Assembly: GCA_963573315.1 (NCBI GenBank)
Contig: OY752148.1
Coordinates: forward strand, 372,001 to 436,000
DNA length: 64,000 nucleotides
Direction: 5' to 3'
DNA from: Entomortierella parvispora
Taxonomy: Eukaryota > Mortierellomycota > Mortierellomycetes > Mortierellales > Mortierellaceae
Every line of letters begins with the position of its first letter. Position 1 is the first letter of the stretch. Below the pieces are notes generated by a model. It had not been told where the DNA came from. It made no database searches and saw nothing but the letters and a program-made list of their open reading frames with translations. The position numbers and the translations under genes were made by a program. Shown here piece by piece: positions 33,869-45,953 of the stretch.

Positions 33869-35385
33869 TTAAGCCATAAGAAGCCCAGCAAAGGACATCA
33901 AGGCAGCAACGCCAGCTGTCAATCCAATGTTAGCCGAGACAGATCCGGAGCCGTTGGAGCCATTGCTGCCTGATCCACCAGATCCGCCAGATCCGCCGGA
34001 CCCACTACCGCTCCCAGACCCTCCACCGTTGCCGCTTCCGCCGTTGCCATTGCCAGTGTTGGTGCCGGTTTCCATCTGTGTGATGTACTTCGAACCGGGC
34101 CAGGGCTCGGTAGAGTTATCAGGGTTCATGGGCGTGATCTTGACCCAGTCGACCAACATTTGGTATTCGCGCTTCTCGTCAGGGGCGTAGGACGTGTCTT
34201 TGCCAGCCCAGTCAGCGGTACCTATTACAGCGATATGAAAGACGGCTGTTGTTAGTCCCAAACAGAGTACTTTTGGAAACGTTTCAATGTCTCAGGAAAT
34301 AGTAGGTATCTTAGGAACAGAGAGGGCGAAGGAATTGTGGCGGAGACTGAACAGGCGTATGATCGATCTGCCTGTCTCCTGGCGTCAAAAAAAAAAAAAA
34401 AAAATAGAAACGGGGTGCCAACTCTCTGCAGGTAAAAATAATCAAAATCAGAGTTACGCCCACAACAAACCCATTTTTGCCCGTGCTCTTTCTTTTTTCT
34501 TCCCCAGCCGCTGTGTCCATGCTCCCCATGGACGTCTTTCCATTGGCCTAATCAGATTCTCTCGACTCGCTCGTGTGTCCTTTTCACTTTTTGATTCCCG
34601 GGATAAAATAAACGTCGTGTGTGTGCGTGCGTGTTGTGTGTGGTGTGTGTGTGGATCACATCAACGATGAACGACATTTCGCTCTTCAAAAATAGAACGG
34701 GTCACAGCTTCTTCCACAAGAACCACTTTCGAGATTCTCTCTTGACGCAATTGATTGGGGGACCAGCCCCCTGCCCCACCTCCTTTTCATCACCCCTCTT
34801 GAATCTCGAGCCCCAGTGCCCTTCAAGTGTCGCGCCCTTTCTTTTTGTTGTGTCGCGCAAAAGATGACAAAAGATGGCTCCGAGACATACGAGACACTCG
34901 AGACTTCCACTCTTCTTCTCATCAACCCAAGTGCATGTCAATTCTCTCAGCGCGAGGGCTTGAACGCGCCTTTGCCCCATTCTGTGCCTGAATGAAGCTT
35001 AATCAGAAATAGACAAGGTGTTGCTGCACTTTGGTCGTACAGACCAACAACTCTTTGAACGGGTCATGGAGCTTTGAACAAGTTGAAAGACAAAGGGACT
35101 GCACAAGGGAACCCTTTCCAAAGAGGAAAAATGAAGGAAAAGATGGCCGAGAGCCTGGCACACAACGGAAGCATCCCATCCCCGGAGCAGTATCTCACTC
35201 ACCCAATCTCTCTCTCCCCCTACCCCTTCGCCCGCCCCTTCGCCCCTCTCTTCCTCTCCCCTTTTACACATGCTTTGGGAGAGCCGCTGACTGGGCTGTT
35301 GTGCGCCAGGTCGTTTACTGCACGCACCCTGTCATAACACTCTCCCCCCTTACCCTAGGGTTTCGATTGTCAGGAAAATCTTTTC

Positions 35386-35421
<36 letters not shown>

Positions 35422-36375
35422 CAGCCCTCGTTCTGACAGAAAAAAGAAATAATGTTGAATCAAGACAAAACAAGAAAATGACATACCTGGATTGCCGTAG
35501 CCGCCATCCCAGAGCCCGAAAGCAACACGCATGGGCGTATCCGGGAACGAACCTGCGGCGTCCGCGACCGTACTCGTCCGCTTGACCTCTCCATCAAACG
35601 ACCAGACCATCTTCTCAGGGGTCCATTCCAGCTTGTAAACATGGAAATCGGCACTCGTATCGTTATTGACATTGATATGCACTCCATGAGCATAGTCGAC
35701 CGGATGACCTGGTTGCACCTTGTAATAAAAATTCGTTTGCACATCCGTCGCATCCTTGCCCACAATCTCGAAATCAATCTCGTCGCCCGAGATGGGGGAG
35801 ATCAAAATGAACGAACTCACAGGTCCCGGTTGATTCGACGCCGTCTTCAAACGCGCTTCGATCGTACCATACTTCATCCAACGAGACGCATGGATCGTCG
35901 CCCCGATTCCTCCCCCTGTCTCGGGATGCTTTTCGATCCGGTTCAACTTCAACCGTAAGAACCCATCGTCTGTGATATCTGCATGGTTGGCCGTGGTGGG
36001 GGATCGATCAATCACCCAATCCGCCGTATCGGGGAACCCGTTGAATTGAGAAATGTCTACCAACCGAGACTTGTTGCTGAAATCATCTTCCAACACTTTG
36101 GCCATGGGTAATGGCCAGCAAGAATCGGCTGCAAAGGATCCGGCCGCGTTACAGGATTCGGCGCAGAAGGAGGGGTCTGATCCACAGTAGCCGGCGCCAC
36201 TGCAGCAAGGCGCGTTTGACGGACAGTTTCCTCCCATGGGTGAATTCTTGCAACCGGCAGGGGCGTCGGCTCTGAGGGCCAGGGCGAGCCTGGATCGAAC
36301 TGGAGAGTCGGTTCTTTGGGCCATGGCGACGGCCGTGGAGAGGACCAGGACTGCGAGAGCAGAGAGACAGCGCAT
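33869..36375 (-). CDS. GPI-anchored CBM18-GH16 cell-wall transglycosylase (Crh-like)
   Basis: Crh-type enzymes link chitin to beta-glucan at the outer face of the plasma membrane or wall. Exons 36375-35487 and 34221-33869 join in phase to 413 residues. A signal peptide spans residues 1-19. A chitin-binding type-1 module follows at about 42-75 (CPSNAPCCSGAGYCG). The GH16 domain has the catalytic motif DEIDFE at 198-203, in which the two glutamates are nucleophile and acid/base. The C-terminus has a Gly/Ser-rich spacer and a hydrophobic tail (NIGLTAGVAALMSFAGLLMA), a GPI-attachment signal. The single intron (34222-35486) is 1265 bases, ten times longer than its neighbours, with a homopolymer of 31 A. 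The motif, module order and anchor leave little doubt about the family. Confidence 0.92.
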
Positions 36376-37217
36376 CGTGATGTGTGTGATGTATGTGAAT
36401 GTGTGGATGTAAGAGAAAGAGGGAGAGGGGAGTAGGGGGAGGGAGGAGGAGGGAAGGAGATGTAGGATGGGTATTCTGGTGATTGTGAAGAGCGGTTCAA
36501 CGGAAAAAGGAAAAATCAGGAATAAATATGGGGACCGTTGAAGATGGTCAATGTTGAAGAAGAAGAAAGAGTGTAGAGAAAGAATGGAAAAGAAGGTCAG
36601 AAAAACAATCGGCGGGATATAAAAGCAGACTGAGAATGTGTCCATGTGAGGTATATGACTTCGACTTCACTCCGACGGTTCCTCCTATTCCTGGGCTTCC
36701 TACCTCTCCACCTCCCTTGGTTGCCTTTTTCAGCTCAGGTCTGCTGTCTCTCGGTATAACTGCCCTCCAGTTCTCCGAGACTGCTCTCACCCTCTTTCTT
36801 CCTCTCTTTTACTCTTTCCCTTCTTCTCCCCTTCTTTCTTGCTCTGGCCACATCGTGGTCAGCCACATTGGATTCTAGAGAAGACAGACAAGAGGCATAT
36901 GCATCTATTTCCAGGAGTTTTACACTTGACTGTCATAACTTTGCCTCAAGTTTCAACCCTCAATGTGGCATGGACTGTCGATCTCAATTGTGGTTGCACA
37001 CACCATATTCAGGCACAATGCTAACAATCGCAGCAGCCTTTGAGCTACGCCCTGGCGAAAATAAACAAATCATCGTTGCGTATTTATTATGTTTATCCAA
37101 ATGCTCGCCAAATTACTACGCCCATCCAACGTGCTGTTGAGCATAGCAACCAGAGCATGGCATATGGCATCGACTCTCCATCCTGCACAAAAAAAAAGAG
37201 AGCTGCATTTTCAAAGT
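36376..37217. other. intergenic: GH16 leader and SEC13 3' flank
   Basis: The GH16 side is purine-rich on the + strand, giving a C/T-rich leader on the gene strand. 36640-36880 is C/T-rich on the + strand. Nothing coding is convincing. Confidence 0.55.
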
Positions 37218-39040
37218 CTAGTTTCCTCCTGCCATCGTCTTCTCCTCCATCTCGCTGACGCACTCCCACTCGCCGCTCAAGTTTTCCTTCCAGAGAGTAA
37301 TCTTGTTATCGCCGCAAGAGACTGCGAGAATGTTGCCACTGAGGGACCAGCTCACGCGCCAAACAACATCTGCAAACTTCTCATCCCGAAGAGCCTTCTT
37401 TTGCCAGGGTGAGCTGGGGGTATCTTGAGTCCAGATCAACACGGTCTTGTCCTGAGAACAACTTGCGAGGTAGCTCTTGGAAGCTCCAATGTTGGGTGCA
37501 AAAGCAACGTCACGAACCCAGTCGGTGTGACCCTCAAGAGAATCCTCTTCCTTCCAAGTCTTGGTGTCCTCTCTGTAGGCCCAAATCTTGACCAAGTTGT
37601 CACATCCTCCAGTACCGAAGCGCATTGTTACTGGGGCTTTGCCGCTGTTAGGTCCTTGCTGAGTCAACGATCCTGGAACAGTTGCGGGAGCCCATCCAAC
37701 AGAGTTGCATCCGATGGCGTGGGCATCCAACATGTCTGTGACCCACGATCCATCATCTATTGAAGGAGTATAATGTGCTTGTTAGATTTCCTGACTTGCT
37801 TCTTTAGTTGCCAACTCTTACGTCAAGGAATAGAGAATGTACCCTTGAAAGAAAGGATGGAGACCCGGCCATCTGAGGAAGCGCAGGCCAGAATAGGTCC
37901 AAGCTCATGGGGTGCCCAGGCAACAGAGTTGACTAAATGAAACAAACATATCAGTCAATACGACGGCTTTACAACCACCTATTCATTTATATCCCACTCT
38001 GCTCAAGTACGATATGGGCATACCTGAGGCGGTGTGCGCAGAGTGCTCCTTGATACGCGACCACTGGCCGTTCTGCTCCCTCCAGACAAAGACCTTTCCG
38101 TCGTAAGAGCAAGAGGCGAGAATGCATCCAAACTTGGGGTGGGCCCAAGAGATTTGCCAGACGGGTCCTTCATGACTACAAGTTCGAGAAGGAAAGGTGA
38201 GTGAGTGATCGATAGTAGATCAACATTTAGAGTCTCCAAGGCAACGATACGTGAATCCAACCGTCTTACCCCGACAAGGTATGTGCAAGTTGATGGTTCT
38301 CTCCATCGACGTCAAAGATGCGGATGGATCGGTCGGACGAGCAGGTTGCAAGACGTTTGCCTGTTGTAATAATATCCTAGTCAGTCTCTACGCAGTAGTC
38401 ATTGATCTCCAGCTAAATATCCATTCCATGGTGACGATCTCCTGAATGTACCATAGTAGTCGTATTGGGCATCATGCTAACAACATAAAAGGACAAGAGT
38501 TAATGGGTATTTCTCTTTACTTGACGGTTGAGGTGGCAAGCCATTATCTCAAAGACGACTTACAATCATATCATCATGCTGGGTCTCCAGCGCGTGTTGA
38601 GTTGCAGCCTAGAATATTCGAGTGAATAGAGCCGTCAGTATTGGAACTTGGTTTCGTTTGTAGCCGAGATGCATGTGCATTCCTCGTCCAAAAACATCGG
38701 CGAAGTTGATCGCTTTTGTATTCATTGGAGGCAAACAAGCTCATCTCTGTCTGAATTGGTCGTTGACCTGTCGACAAGGATCGCCAACAGATATTAGAAC
38801 GTTGGTCTTTCCAGGATGATAAAAAGTAAGGTCTGCGTTTGTGGAGTGGGTCGTCTTTTTGATGAGGGTGCATTTCATCATCACGTCCACAGGAGCCTCC
38901 ATCGCGCCCGAGATGAAGAGAGCTGGTGACGAGAGAGAAGCAATGCGTGGATGGCGCGTTGCAGTTGTGGTGTTGGGCCTCGTTTTTATCCTGCAGGTCG
39001 AGAGAGAGAGGGAGAGGTTGGCGGTGGCGGTCCTTACCAT
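37218..39040 (-). CDS. SEC13: SEC13, COPII coat / nuclear pore WD40 protein
   Basis: SEC13 pairs with SEC31 in the COPII outer coat and with Nup84-complex proteins, and takes part in SEA/GATOR. I read seven exons: ATG alone at 39040-39038, then 38608-38564, 38476-38452 (25 bases), 38360-38270, 38175-38024, 37932-37843 and 37756-37218, giving 314 residues. The start reads [16 protein letters not shown], followed by HDAQYDYYG and [19 protein letters not shown], the family-typical first blade. Other WD repeats include [27 protein letters not shown] and [13 protein letters not shown]. Length and blade count fit SEC13. The ATG-only first exon depends on the donor ATG|GTAAGG at 39037 and should be confirmed by RNA. 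It diverges from CCT8. Confidence 0.92.
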
Positions 39041-39555
39041 GGTTGCTTGCAGATGTGAGGGTGTTGGAGTAGAGGAGCGAGAGGGGAGTGATGAGAGAGA
39101 ACAAAGGGATGAGCACACAGCGTTCGTTCGCCGTGCTGCAGTAGACTGGTGTGCCTTTCTGCCCCTTCTGTCTGTCCCTTTGGCTGCCACGTCGATTCCT
39201 TCTTAAAGGGCACAGCAGCAGCAGCTCAGACCTGCAGCGCATGCGATCAAATGTCCTCCCAGTGACATCACCGCCAAATGAGTGAGCACGTGATTGTATC
39301 TCATTGCACGGGATTTGTGCGCCCTTGTTCATCGCACCCTCTGACAGACCCTCATCACACACAAAATCACACAGGCACAGCACGCACCACAGGAGTCGTC
39401 TTTGGTCTGCGTTTTCCTTCTTCGAGGTTCCTTGGGAGATCTACTCGCTCGTTTTGCTGACCTGACGCTGACTGCTTGCATCACCATCCCATCCCTCTCT
39501 CCCTCTCTCTCTCATCCCTCCCTCTTCCCCTCACCCTCCCACATCATCTTTCACC
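39041..39555. promoter_or_regulatory. bidirectional promoter region of SEC13 (-) and CCT8 (+)
   Basis: The 515 bases between the two start codons must serve both genes. An E-box-like CACGTG sits at 39285-39290. The CCT8 side ends in a long C/T-rich leader (39485-39550). Confidence 0.6.
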
Positions 39556-41886
39556 ATGGCTCTCCGAATCCCTCAGGGAACACAAATGCTCAAGGATGGC
39601 TACAAGGTACCGCGCCAACACCTGATCCCCTTCATCCCTGATCAGCTCCCAGTGCTCAACAAAGGCCACAACCTCCCTTTTTGTGCTTTTGTGAAAACGG
39701 TGGCGCGCTCAATTCGAGATCTCCCCCCAACTTTGATGCACCTTGCTGACCCCCTGTCTCCACCTCATTTGCCATAGCATCTCCAAGGTATCGATGAGGC
39801 CGTTCTTCGCAACATCACTGCCGTCCATGACCTGTCCGAGATTACGCGTACTTCTTTCGGTCCTAACGGTAAACGCCTCGCCACATTGCAACATTCATCA
39901 TCCCAAACAACAAATGTTGAATCGCCTGCGGACGACAGAGTAATCTCCATGCTGACTGATCACCACCCTTGCTTGGTTCATAGGTCGCAACAAGATCATT
40001 ATCAACCATATGGAGAAGCTGTTCGTGACCAACGATGCCGCCACCATTATCCGCGAGCTCGAGGTTGTTCACCCCGCTGCCAAGCTCTTGGTTATGGCTT
40101 CTCAGCAGCAGGAGGCCGAGGTACTACAACGACTTTAATTCACTTTGACAACTCAGTTGAAGGAACAGGATATTCAGGGATAGAGTAACAATGGATCCAA
40201 GGGGCTCATGAATATGAACTGACACTGCTTTTTCTGTTTATTGGATATTTTAGATGGGTGACGCTTCCAACTTGGTGAGCATCATTGCAGGAGAACTTTT
40301 GCAGAAGGCAGAGAACTTGCTTCGCATGGGCCTCCACCCTAGTGATATCGTTCAGGGATACGAGGTTGCATCTGCCAAGGCCTTGGAAATTCTTGAGGGT
40401 AGGATCTCGATCGATCAGTGACCACTTTCACTGTTGGACCCGAAAGCGACACAATCTGACAGGATCTTCCATGGTTGTTTGTTTCATATTGTAGAGCTCG
40501 CTGCTGAGGAGATCAAGGATGTTCAGAGCAAGGCCGACTTGATCAAGGCTGTTCGCTCTTCCATTGCCGCCAAGCAGTACGGAAACGAGGATATGTTGAC
40601 CGAGCTCGTCTGTGATGCCGCCATTGCCGTCATGCCCAAGAACGCCTCCAACTTCAACGTCGATAACATTCGTGTTGTCAAGATTATGGGAAGCAGTCTT
40701 TACGAGAGTCGTGTCATCAAGGGAATGGTCTTTGGCCGTTCACCTGAGGGTAGGATTCTTTACCTCCATGCCGACTAGTGTACATCGCAGTATTCCATAA
40801 CCCCATAGCTGACACGACCTCCCTCCCATTTTTTCGCTACTTTTAGGTGTCATCACCAATGCCAAGAAGGCCAAGGTCGCCATTTTCACTTGCCCCTTGG
40901 ATGTCGCTCAGACTGAGACCAAGGGAACCGTCTTGATTCATAACGCCAACGAGATGCTGGACTTCACCAAGGGAGAGGAAAAGCACATGGAGCAGATGTT
41001 GAAGGGTATTGCTGATGCTGGTGTCAAGGTTGTTGTTACAGGAAACGGTGTCGGCGAGTTGGCTCTCCACTACCTCAACCGTTTCGGTATCATGGTCGTC
41101 AAGGTTCTGTCAAAGTTCGACTTGAGACGTTTGTGCCGTGTCACTGGCGCCACTGCCTTGGCTCGTGTTGGTGCTCCCATGGCCGAGGAGATGGGATTCT
41201 GCGATATTGTCGAGAGTGTCGAAATCGGAGGTGATCGTGTCACTGTGTTCAGACAGGAGGAAGAGATCTCCAAGACTGCTACTATTGTCATTCGTGGTGC
41301 CACTCAGAACCACTTGGATGATGTTGAACGTGCTCTGGATGATGGTATCAACGTCATCAAGGCCGTCGTCAAGGACCCTCGTCTTGTTGCTGGTGCCGGA
41401 GCTACCGAGATGGAGCTTCTTAAGCGTCTGTTGGCTGTTGGCGAGGTAACATATTTATTTATTCTCTTTGTGGCCTTTACACCTCTCAGTTGGTCATGAT
41501 CTAAGAGTTGTATCATTTTTGCTATTTAGAAAACCCCTGGTTTGAACCAGCACTCGATCAAGAAGTTCGCAGAGGCCTTTGAAGTCATTCCCCGCACCTT
41601 GGCTGAAAACGCCGGTATGGATGCCACAGAGTTGCTTTCCAAGATGTATGCCTCTCACCACGCCGATGATACTGGTGTGATGGGTGTCGATATTGAGAGC
41701 GAGAACAATGGAATTTTGGATGCACAGGGTGCTGGTATCTTTGATGTCTTGTCGGCCAAGTCGCACGCCATCCGCCTTGCAACAGAGACCGCCATGACGG
41801 TGCTTCGTGTAGACCAGTTGATCATGTCCAAGGCGGCAGGAGGACCCGTTGCACCCAAGCAGAAGCAGCACTGGGATGAGGACTAA
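39556..41886 (+). CDS. CCT8: CCT chaperonin subunit theta
   Basis: CCT8 is one of eight subunits of the cytosolic TRiC/CCT chaperonin, which folds actin, tubulin and WD40 proteins such as its neighbour SEC13. Seven exons (39556-39606, 39778-39868, 39984-40120, 40254-40398, 40495-40749, 40847-41445, 41530-41886) give 544 residues, close to the 548 of human CCT8. Markers are TSFGPNGRNKIIINHMEKLF at the nucleotide pocket, RELEVVHPAAKLLVMAS, and the apical RLCRVTGATALAR. The phosphate-binding motif reads GDAS where many CCT subunits have GDGT; the catalytic aspartate is kept. The C-terminal domain carries GAGATEMELLKRL and PRTLAENAGMDA. Confidence 0.96.
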
Positions 41887-42297
41887 ATTCAGAGAGACAG
41901 ATTTTTTTATACATACAGTAAACTTAGCCACATTAAAAAAACAAAGACACCAATCCTACAGAAGGGAGCGTCGAGATCTGCAGTTGTTCGAGAATTGGTG
42001 GCACATGGCGTTCTCACGTACACTGCACCTATCAGAGACACTTATCAACACACGTACAGTCGAAGCTTCCCCGCAAAAAAGCTGTTTCCTTTTATGGATT
42101 GTTTTTCATCCGCCACTCGAGGTTTTTTCTTTCATCCATTCGATCGATCCGCTTTTCTCGCTCTTACACTTCTCCCCTGATTGTCAACTTCCCACCCACC
42201 CTCATCCCCTCTCCTCTCTCTCTTTCTCCCGAGTTCAACCTCGATCACCCCGCCATACCCCCCATCTCCCTTTTGTTCTTAAACATCCAAACTCAAG
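41887..42297. other. intergenic: CCT8 3' UTR and leader of the ADE4 homologue
   Basis: A-rich just after the CCT8 stop, then C/T-rich up to the next ATG. No additional gene is seen. Confidence 0.7.
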
Positions 42298-44791
42298 ATG
42301 TGTGGTATCACTGCTTTGCTTCTTGCTGATCATAACCTCATGGCCAGCGTCGAGCTCCATGAGGGTCTCGGAATGCTCCAACATCGTGGCCAGGCAAGCT
42401 CATCTTTGCATCTTCTCGGAGCAATCTGGTGCTGCATTGATTCCCATCCAGGGGACTGCGCAGGGCTACTATTCTTTGCCACAGTGCTGTTCCTGACCCC
42501 TCTTTGTGATTTTTCTTTCTTCCGCTCTCTTTGCGAATCAATAGGACGCCGCCGGAATCGTCACCTGCGGAAACAAGGGTCGCTTGTACCAGATCAAGGG
42601 CAACGGCATGGTCCGTGATGTGTTTGACCAGCCCAAGCTCGAGCAGCTTGTTGGCAGCATGGGCGTCGGCCATGGTATGTATCTTTTTGGCAGACTTCCC
42701 CCGCACTTTTCAGTTCTGAATTATTTTGGGCCGACTGGCAGACAATTTGGTTCCCAGCCGGGGTTCTAAAATCTTGATAAAAAAGCAGCGGACTCAGTGG
42801 TTGGCTGTGGTTGGGTGGATCGAATCGATGACTGACCTCCAAGGAAAACAGCGACAAAGGGACAAATGGAGTTTGGATTTTCAGAAAACAGCCGTCTCGG
42901 AGACCTCTGTTGATTGTCGATGCATCCGACTTGTGTCGGGTATCAAAGATAGCAGCACAGCAGGATCTCGAGGATGTGCTATTGTTTGGTCAAGTGGCGC
43001 ATGCCTCTTGTCCACGCACTTCCCATGTGCGCAAACGAACAAAAAGGAACCCGCCGTGTATTGCGTGTGACTAATGTTTTGTTTTTGCTCCCTCGCCTCT
43101 AGTCCGTTACCCCACCGCCGGCTCCTCATCCACTTCCGAGGCCCAGCCCTTGTACGTCAACTCTCCCTACGGAATTGTTTTTGCCCACGTAAGTCAACCC
43201 CGAAGCCGGTCAAGAAATGACCATGAACTCAAATTTCCCACCCTCACTGAGCTTTTGTCTGATTGGAGCTCTCCTTGCTGCCGTGGGAGAATCGAAAACA
43301 CCATGTGCTAACCTCGCCCCATGCGCCGTATCTTTTTTTTTCCCTTCTTTTTTCCGCCCTCTTTGACGTTCGATAGAACGGAAATCTTGTCAACGCCGAT
43401 GAGCTGCGCGAATTCTTGGATCAGGATGCTCATCGCCACATCAACACTGATTCCGATTCGGAGCTTCTCCTCAACATCTTTGCCAACAACTTGCAAAAGA
43501 CCGGCAAGTCCCGTATCAACGAAGAGGATATCTTCACCGCCATCAAGGGTATCTTTGATGTCTGCCATGGTGGTTACGCTTGTGTTGCCATGATTGCTGG
43601 TAAGGCGAAAGAGAAGAATGTTGTAGATGAATTAGCTTTGCATGTAGTCACACAGACTTTTAACAGGACAGTATCTGGACCGGATATATAGGATTTGGAA
43701 TCATTGGTTTCCGTGACCCCCATGGTATTCGCCCCATTGGCTTTGCCAAGCGTCAGTCCCCCAAGGGCACGGACTACATGTTCGCCTCTGAGAGTGTTGT
43801 TTGCGATGGCTGCAGCTTCAGCGACTTTGAGGATCTCAAGCCTGGTGAGGCGGTCATTGTCCACAAGAACGGAAACGTGACCAGACGCGAACTGGTTCCC
43901 AATGCCACCTTCTCCCCCTGTATCTTTGAGTATGTCTACTTCTCTCGTCCCGATTCCATCATCGACGGCATCTCTGTCTACAAATGCCGTTTGGCCATGG
44001 GTGAAGCCCTTGCCGATCAGGTTTTGAAGAAGCTTGGACCCAACCACGACGTTGATGTCATTATTCCTGTAAGTCACCCACAAATGGTTGCAGTGGCTGC
44101 TCAATGCGTCTACAAGCATGAGAATATGAAATCTAATGATGTAAATCATGTCATCTCCTAGGTCCCTGACACGAGTCGTGTTGCTGCTCTCCAGACTGCT
44201 TACAAGCTTGATATCTTGTACCGTGAGGGATTCATCAAGAACAGATACATTGGACGCACCTTCATCATGCCTGGACAGGCCATGCGCAAGAAGACTGTCC
44301 GTCGCAAGTTCAACGCCATGTCGCTCGAGTTCGCTGGCAAGAACGTCTTGATTGTCGATGACTCGATTGTCCGCGGAACGACCTCGAAGGAGATTGTACA
44401 GATGGCCCGCGATGCCGGTGCCAAGAAGGTGTACCTTGCATCGTGCGCGCCTGCTATCCGATACCCCAATGTCTATGGCATTGACATGCCCTCGCCCCAC
44501 GAGTTGGTTGCTTACAACAAGAGCGAAGACGATATCGCTGTTGCTTTGGGTGCCGACAAGGTCATTTTCCAGACTCTTGAGGGATTGATTGCTTCCTGCC
44601 ACAAGTTCAACCCTTCGATCACCCAGTGGGATGCCTCCGTCTTTGACGGCAAGTATGTGTCGGGCAAGGTCGACGAGTCGTACTTGAAGCATCTCGAGAA
44701 TCTTCGTGCTGACAGCAAGAAGGGTAAATTTGAGGACATGCAGAGCCCTGAAACTCTTGGACTCTACAACTTTAACCTGCAGCTGAAGTAA
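42298..44791 (+). CDS. ADE4: amidophosphoribosyltransferase
   Basis: It catalyses the first committed step of purine synthesis: PRPP plus glutamine to phosphoribosylamine. Exons 42298-42393, 42545-42674, 43103-43188, 43377-43599, 43692-44068 and 44162-44791 give 513 residues. Met-Cys-Gly at the start exposes Cys2 as the N-terminal nucleophile of the glutaminase domain after Met removal. MLQHRGQDAAGI and [10 protein letters not shown] are further glutaminase motifs. The phosphoribosyltransferase domain has the PRPP loop [14 protein letters not shown] and the IPVPDTSR segment. Intron 1 starts with GC (CAG|GCAAGC), a rare but known GC-AG intron; the CAG/GCAAG context is the one such introns favour. 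The length agrees with yeast ADE4. Confidence 0.96.
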
Positions 44792-45485
44792 CGTCGCATT
44801 GGTCCGAGTTCCTTATATGACTCTATCTCTTTCTTCACTTCCATTCCATTCTGTCTATAATTTTTATAATCCAATCCACATTTGCTAGAGCTCATCCTCT
44901 AGACATCAAAGACCAACCTCGAATGCTCTCCAACCTCACTCCCCGCAAATTCACCGTGGTTTCCTCGCTTTCTCACTTTTTACATGCCTTGCATTCTCTA
45001 GACCATTCTCGCCCATCTATATAAAAAAATTCGCGCACTTGTATCATATCTAATGTGTCCAAGGGTAGTTTTCAGGAACTTTGGCGGTCAAAACCGCAAA
45101 GAGAAAATGTTTCCTTTGGTCCCACTTTTTTCCAGTCCGTGTACAGAGCCTTGGCGCCTCTTTCGTATGCCTTGCTATAAGAGCTGAAGCAATGATTTTG
45201 ACTTTGGTGGTCTTTATTGTTTGTGAAACAACAGGCTAGAAGACGTTCGTGTTTTCAACAAATGGCCTGAAAGACAAAGAGAGATAAGCGAAAGAAAGGA
45301 AAAGAAGTATAAGCTGAGAGAGAGACAGAGAGGGCATGGAGTCGTTCGACCTGATTGGGACCAAAGAACTTGAAAAGAAGAGAGATCTGAAAGAGGGGGG
45401 CTAGGAGGTGCCGTATAGCGATGGATGGAGGGGCCACTTTCAAGAGTCAGCGAGGGAGGGCGGGGCGCACCCTTACCGAGCTACG
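44792..45485. other. intergenic between convergent ADE4 homologue and coiled-coil gene
   Basis: T-rich 3' flank of the ADE4 homologue, then a purine-rich stretch (45265-45420) 3' of the coiled-coil gene. Nothing coding is supported. Confidence 0.65.
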
Positions 45486-45953
45486 TTACTGATCATTGTC
45501 GTCAGAGTCCTTGTGGATCAAGAGTGACTTTGAAGCCCTTTCAGCCTTTGTGATCCCATCAACATACTTCCTAAAGTCTTCTTCCAACTTCCCAACTTCA
45601 TCATCGGTCTCCTCACGTTCCTTCTCCAGGTCGGCAACCTCTTCGACTTGATCCTCCATTTTTTCCTTCAGTCGCTTGAAGCCATCCAGTTTCTCCTGGA
45701 TAGCCTGGGTAAGCTCGTTCGTGGTATCGAGCAGGGCCCGTTTTCGCTTCAGGAGCACTTTGCGTTCTTGATTCCTCTTGTCGAGACTTAGAGTGGCCAC
45801 TTCGATTTCTCGGGAAAGCTTGTCCAGCTTGGACCGGAGAGCGGCCAAGTACTCGTTGTCAGAGGCTTCGGCAGCTTCCTCGGCTTTGGCCTTGGCCTTG
45901 GCGTCTTGGTCTCGCACGTCATCGGTGCCCTTGCTCAGGATGTAGGTAGTCAT
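45486..45953 (-). CDS. coiled-coil protein of unknown function, 155 aa
   Basis: This is a single-exon frame starting at the ATG at 45953. It is Glu/Lys-rich with heptad-like spacing over most of its length (LRSKLDKLSREIEVATLSL, LLKRKRALLDTTNELTQAI and later segments), so a long coiled coil is likely. It has no signal peptide or membrane segment and ends in an acidic tail (DSDDNDQ). Possible roles include a subunit of a kinetochore, tethering or prefoldin-like assembly, but no family is recognised. A start codon context with A at -3 and a C/T-rich leader on the gene strand support the model. Confidence 0.65.
   Translation of the reverse strand: MTTYILSKGTDDVRDQDAKAKAKAEEAAEASDNEYLAALRSKLDKLSREIEVATLSLDKRNQERKVLLKRKRALLDTTNELTQAIQEKLDGFKRLKEKMEDQVEEVADLEKEREETDDEVGKLEEDFRKYVDGITKAERASKSLLIHKDSDDNDQ

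Noticed and set aside
35031..35585. 185-codon plus-strand frame inside the GH16 intron
   Set aside because: It is low-complexity (Pro/Leu/Ser, then poly-Lys from the A-run) and overlaps the GH16 exon antisense.
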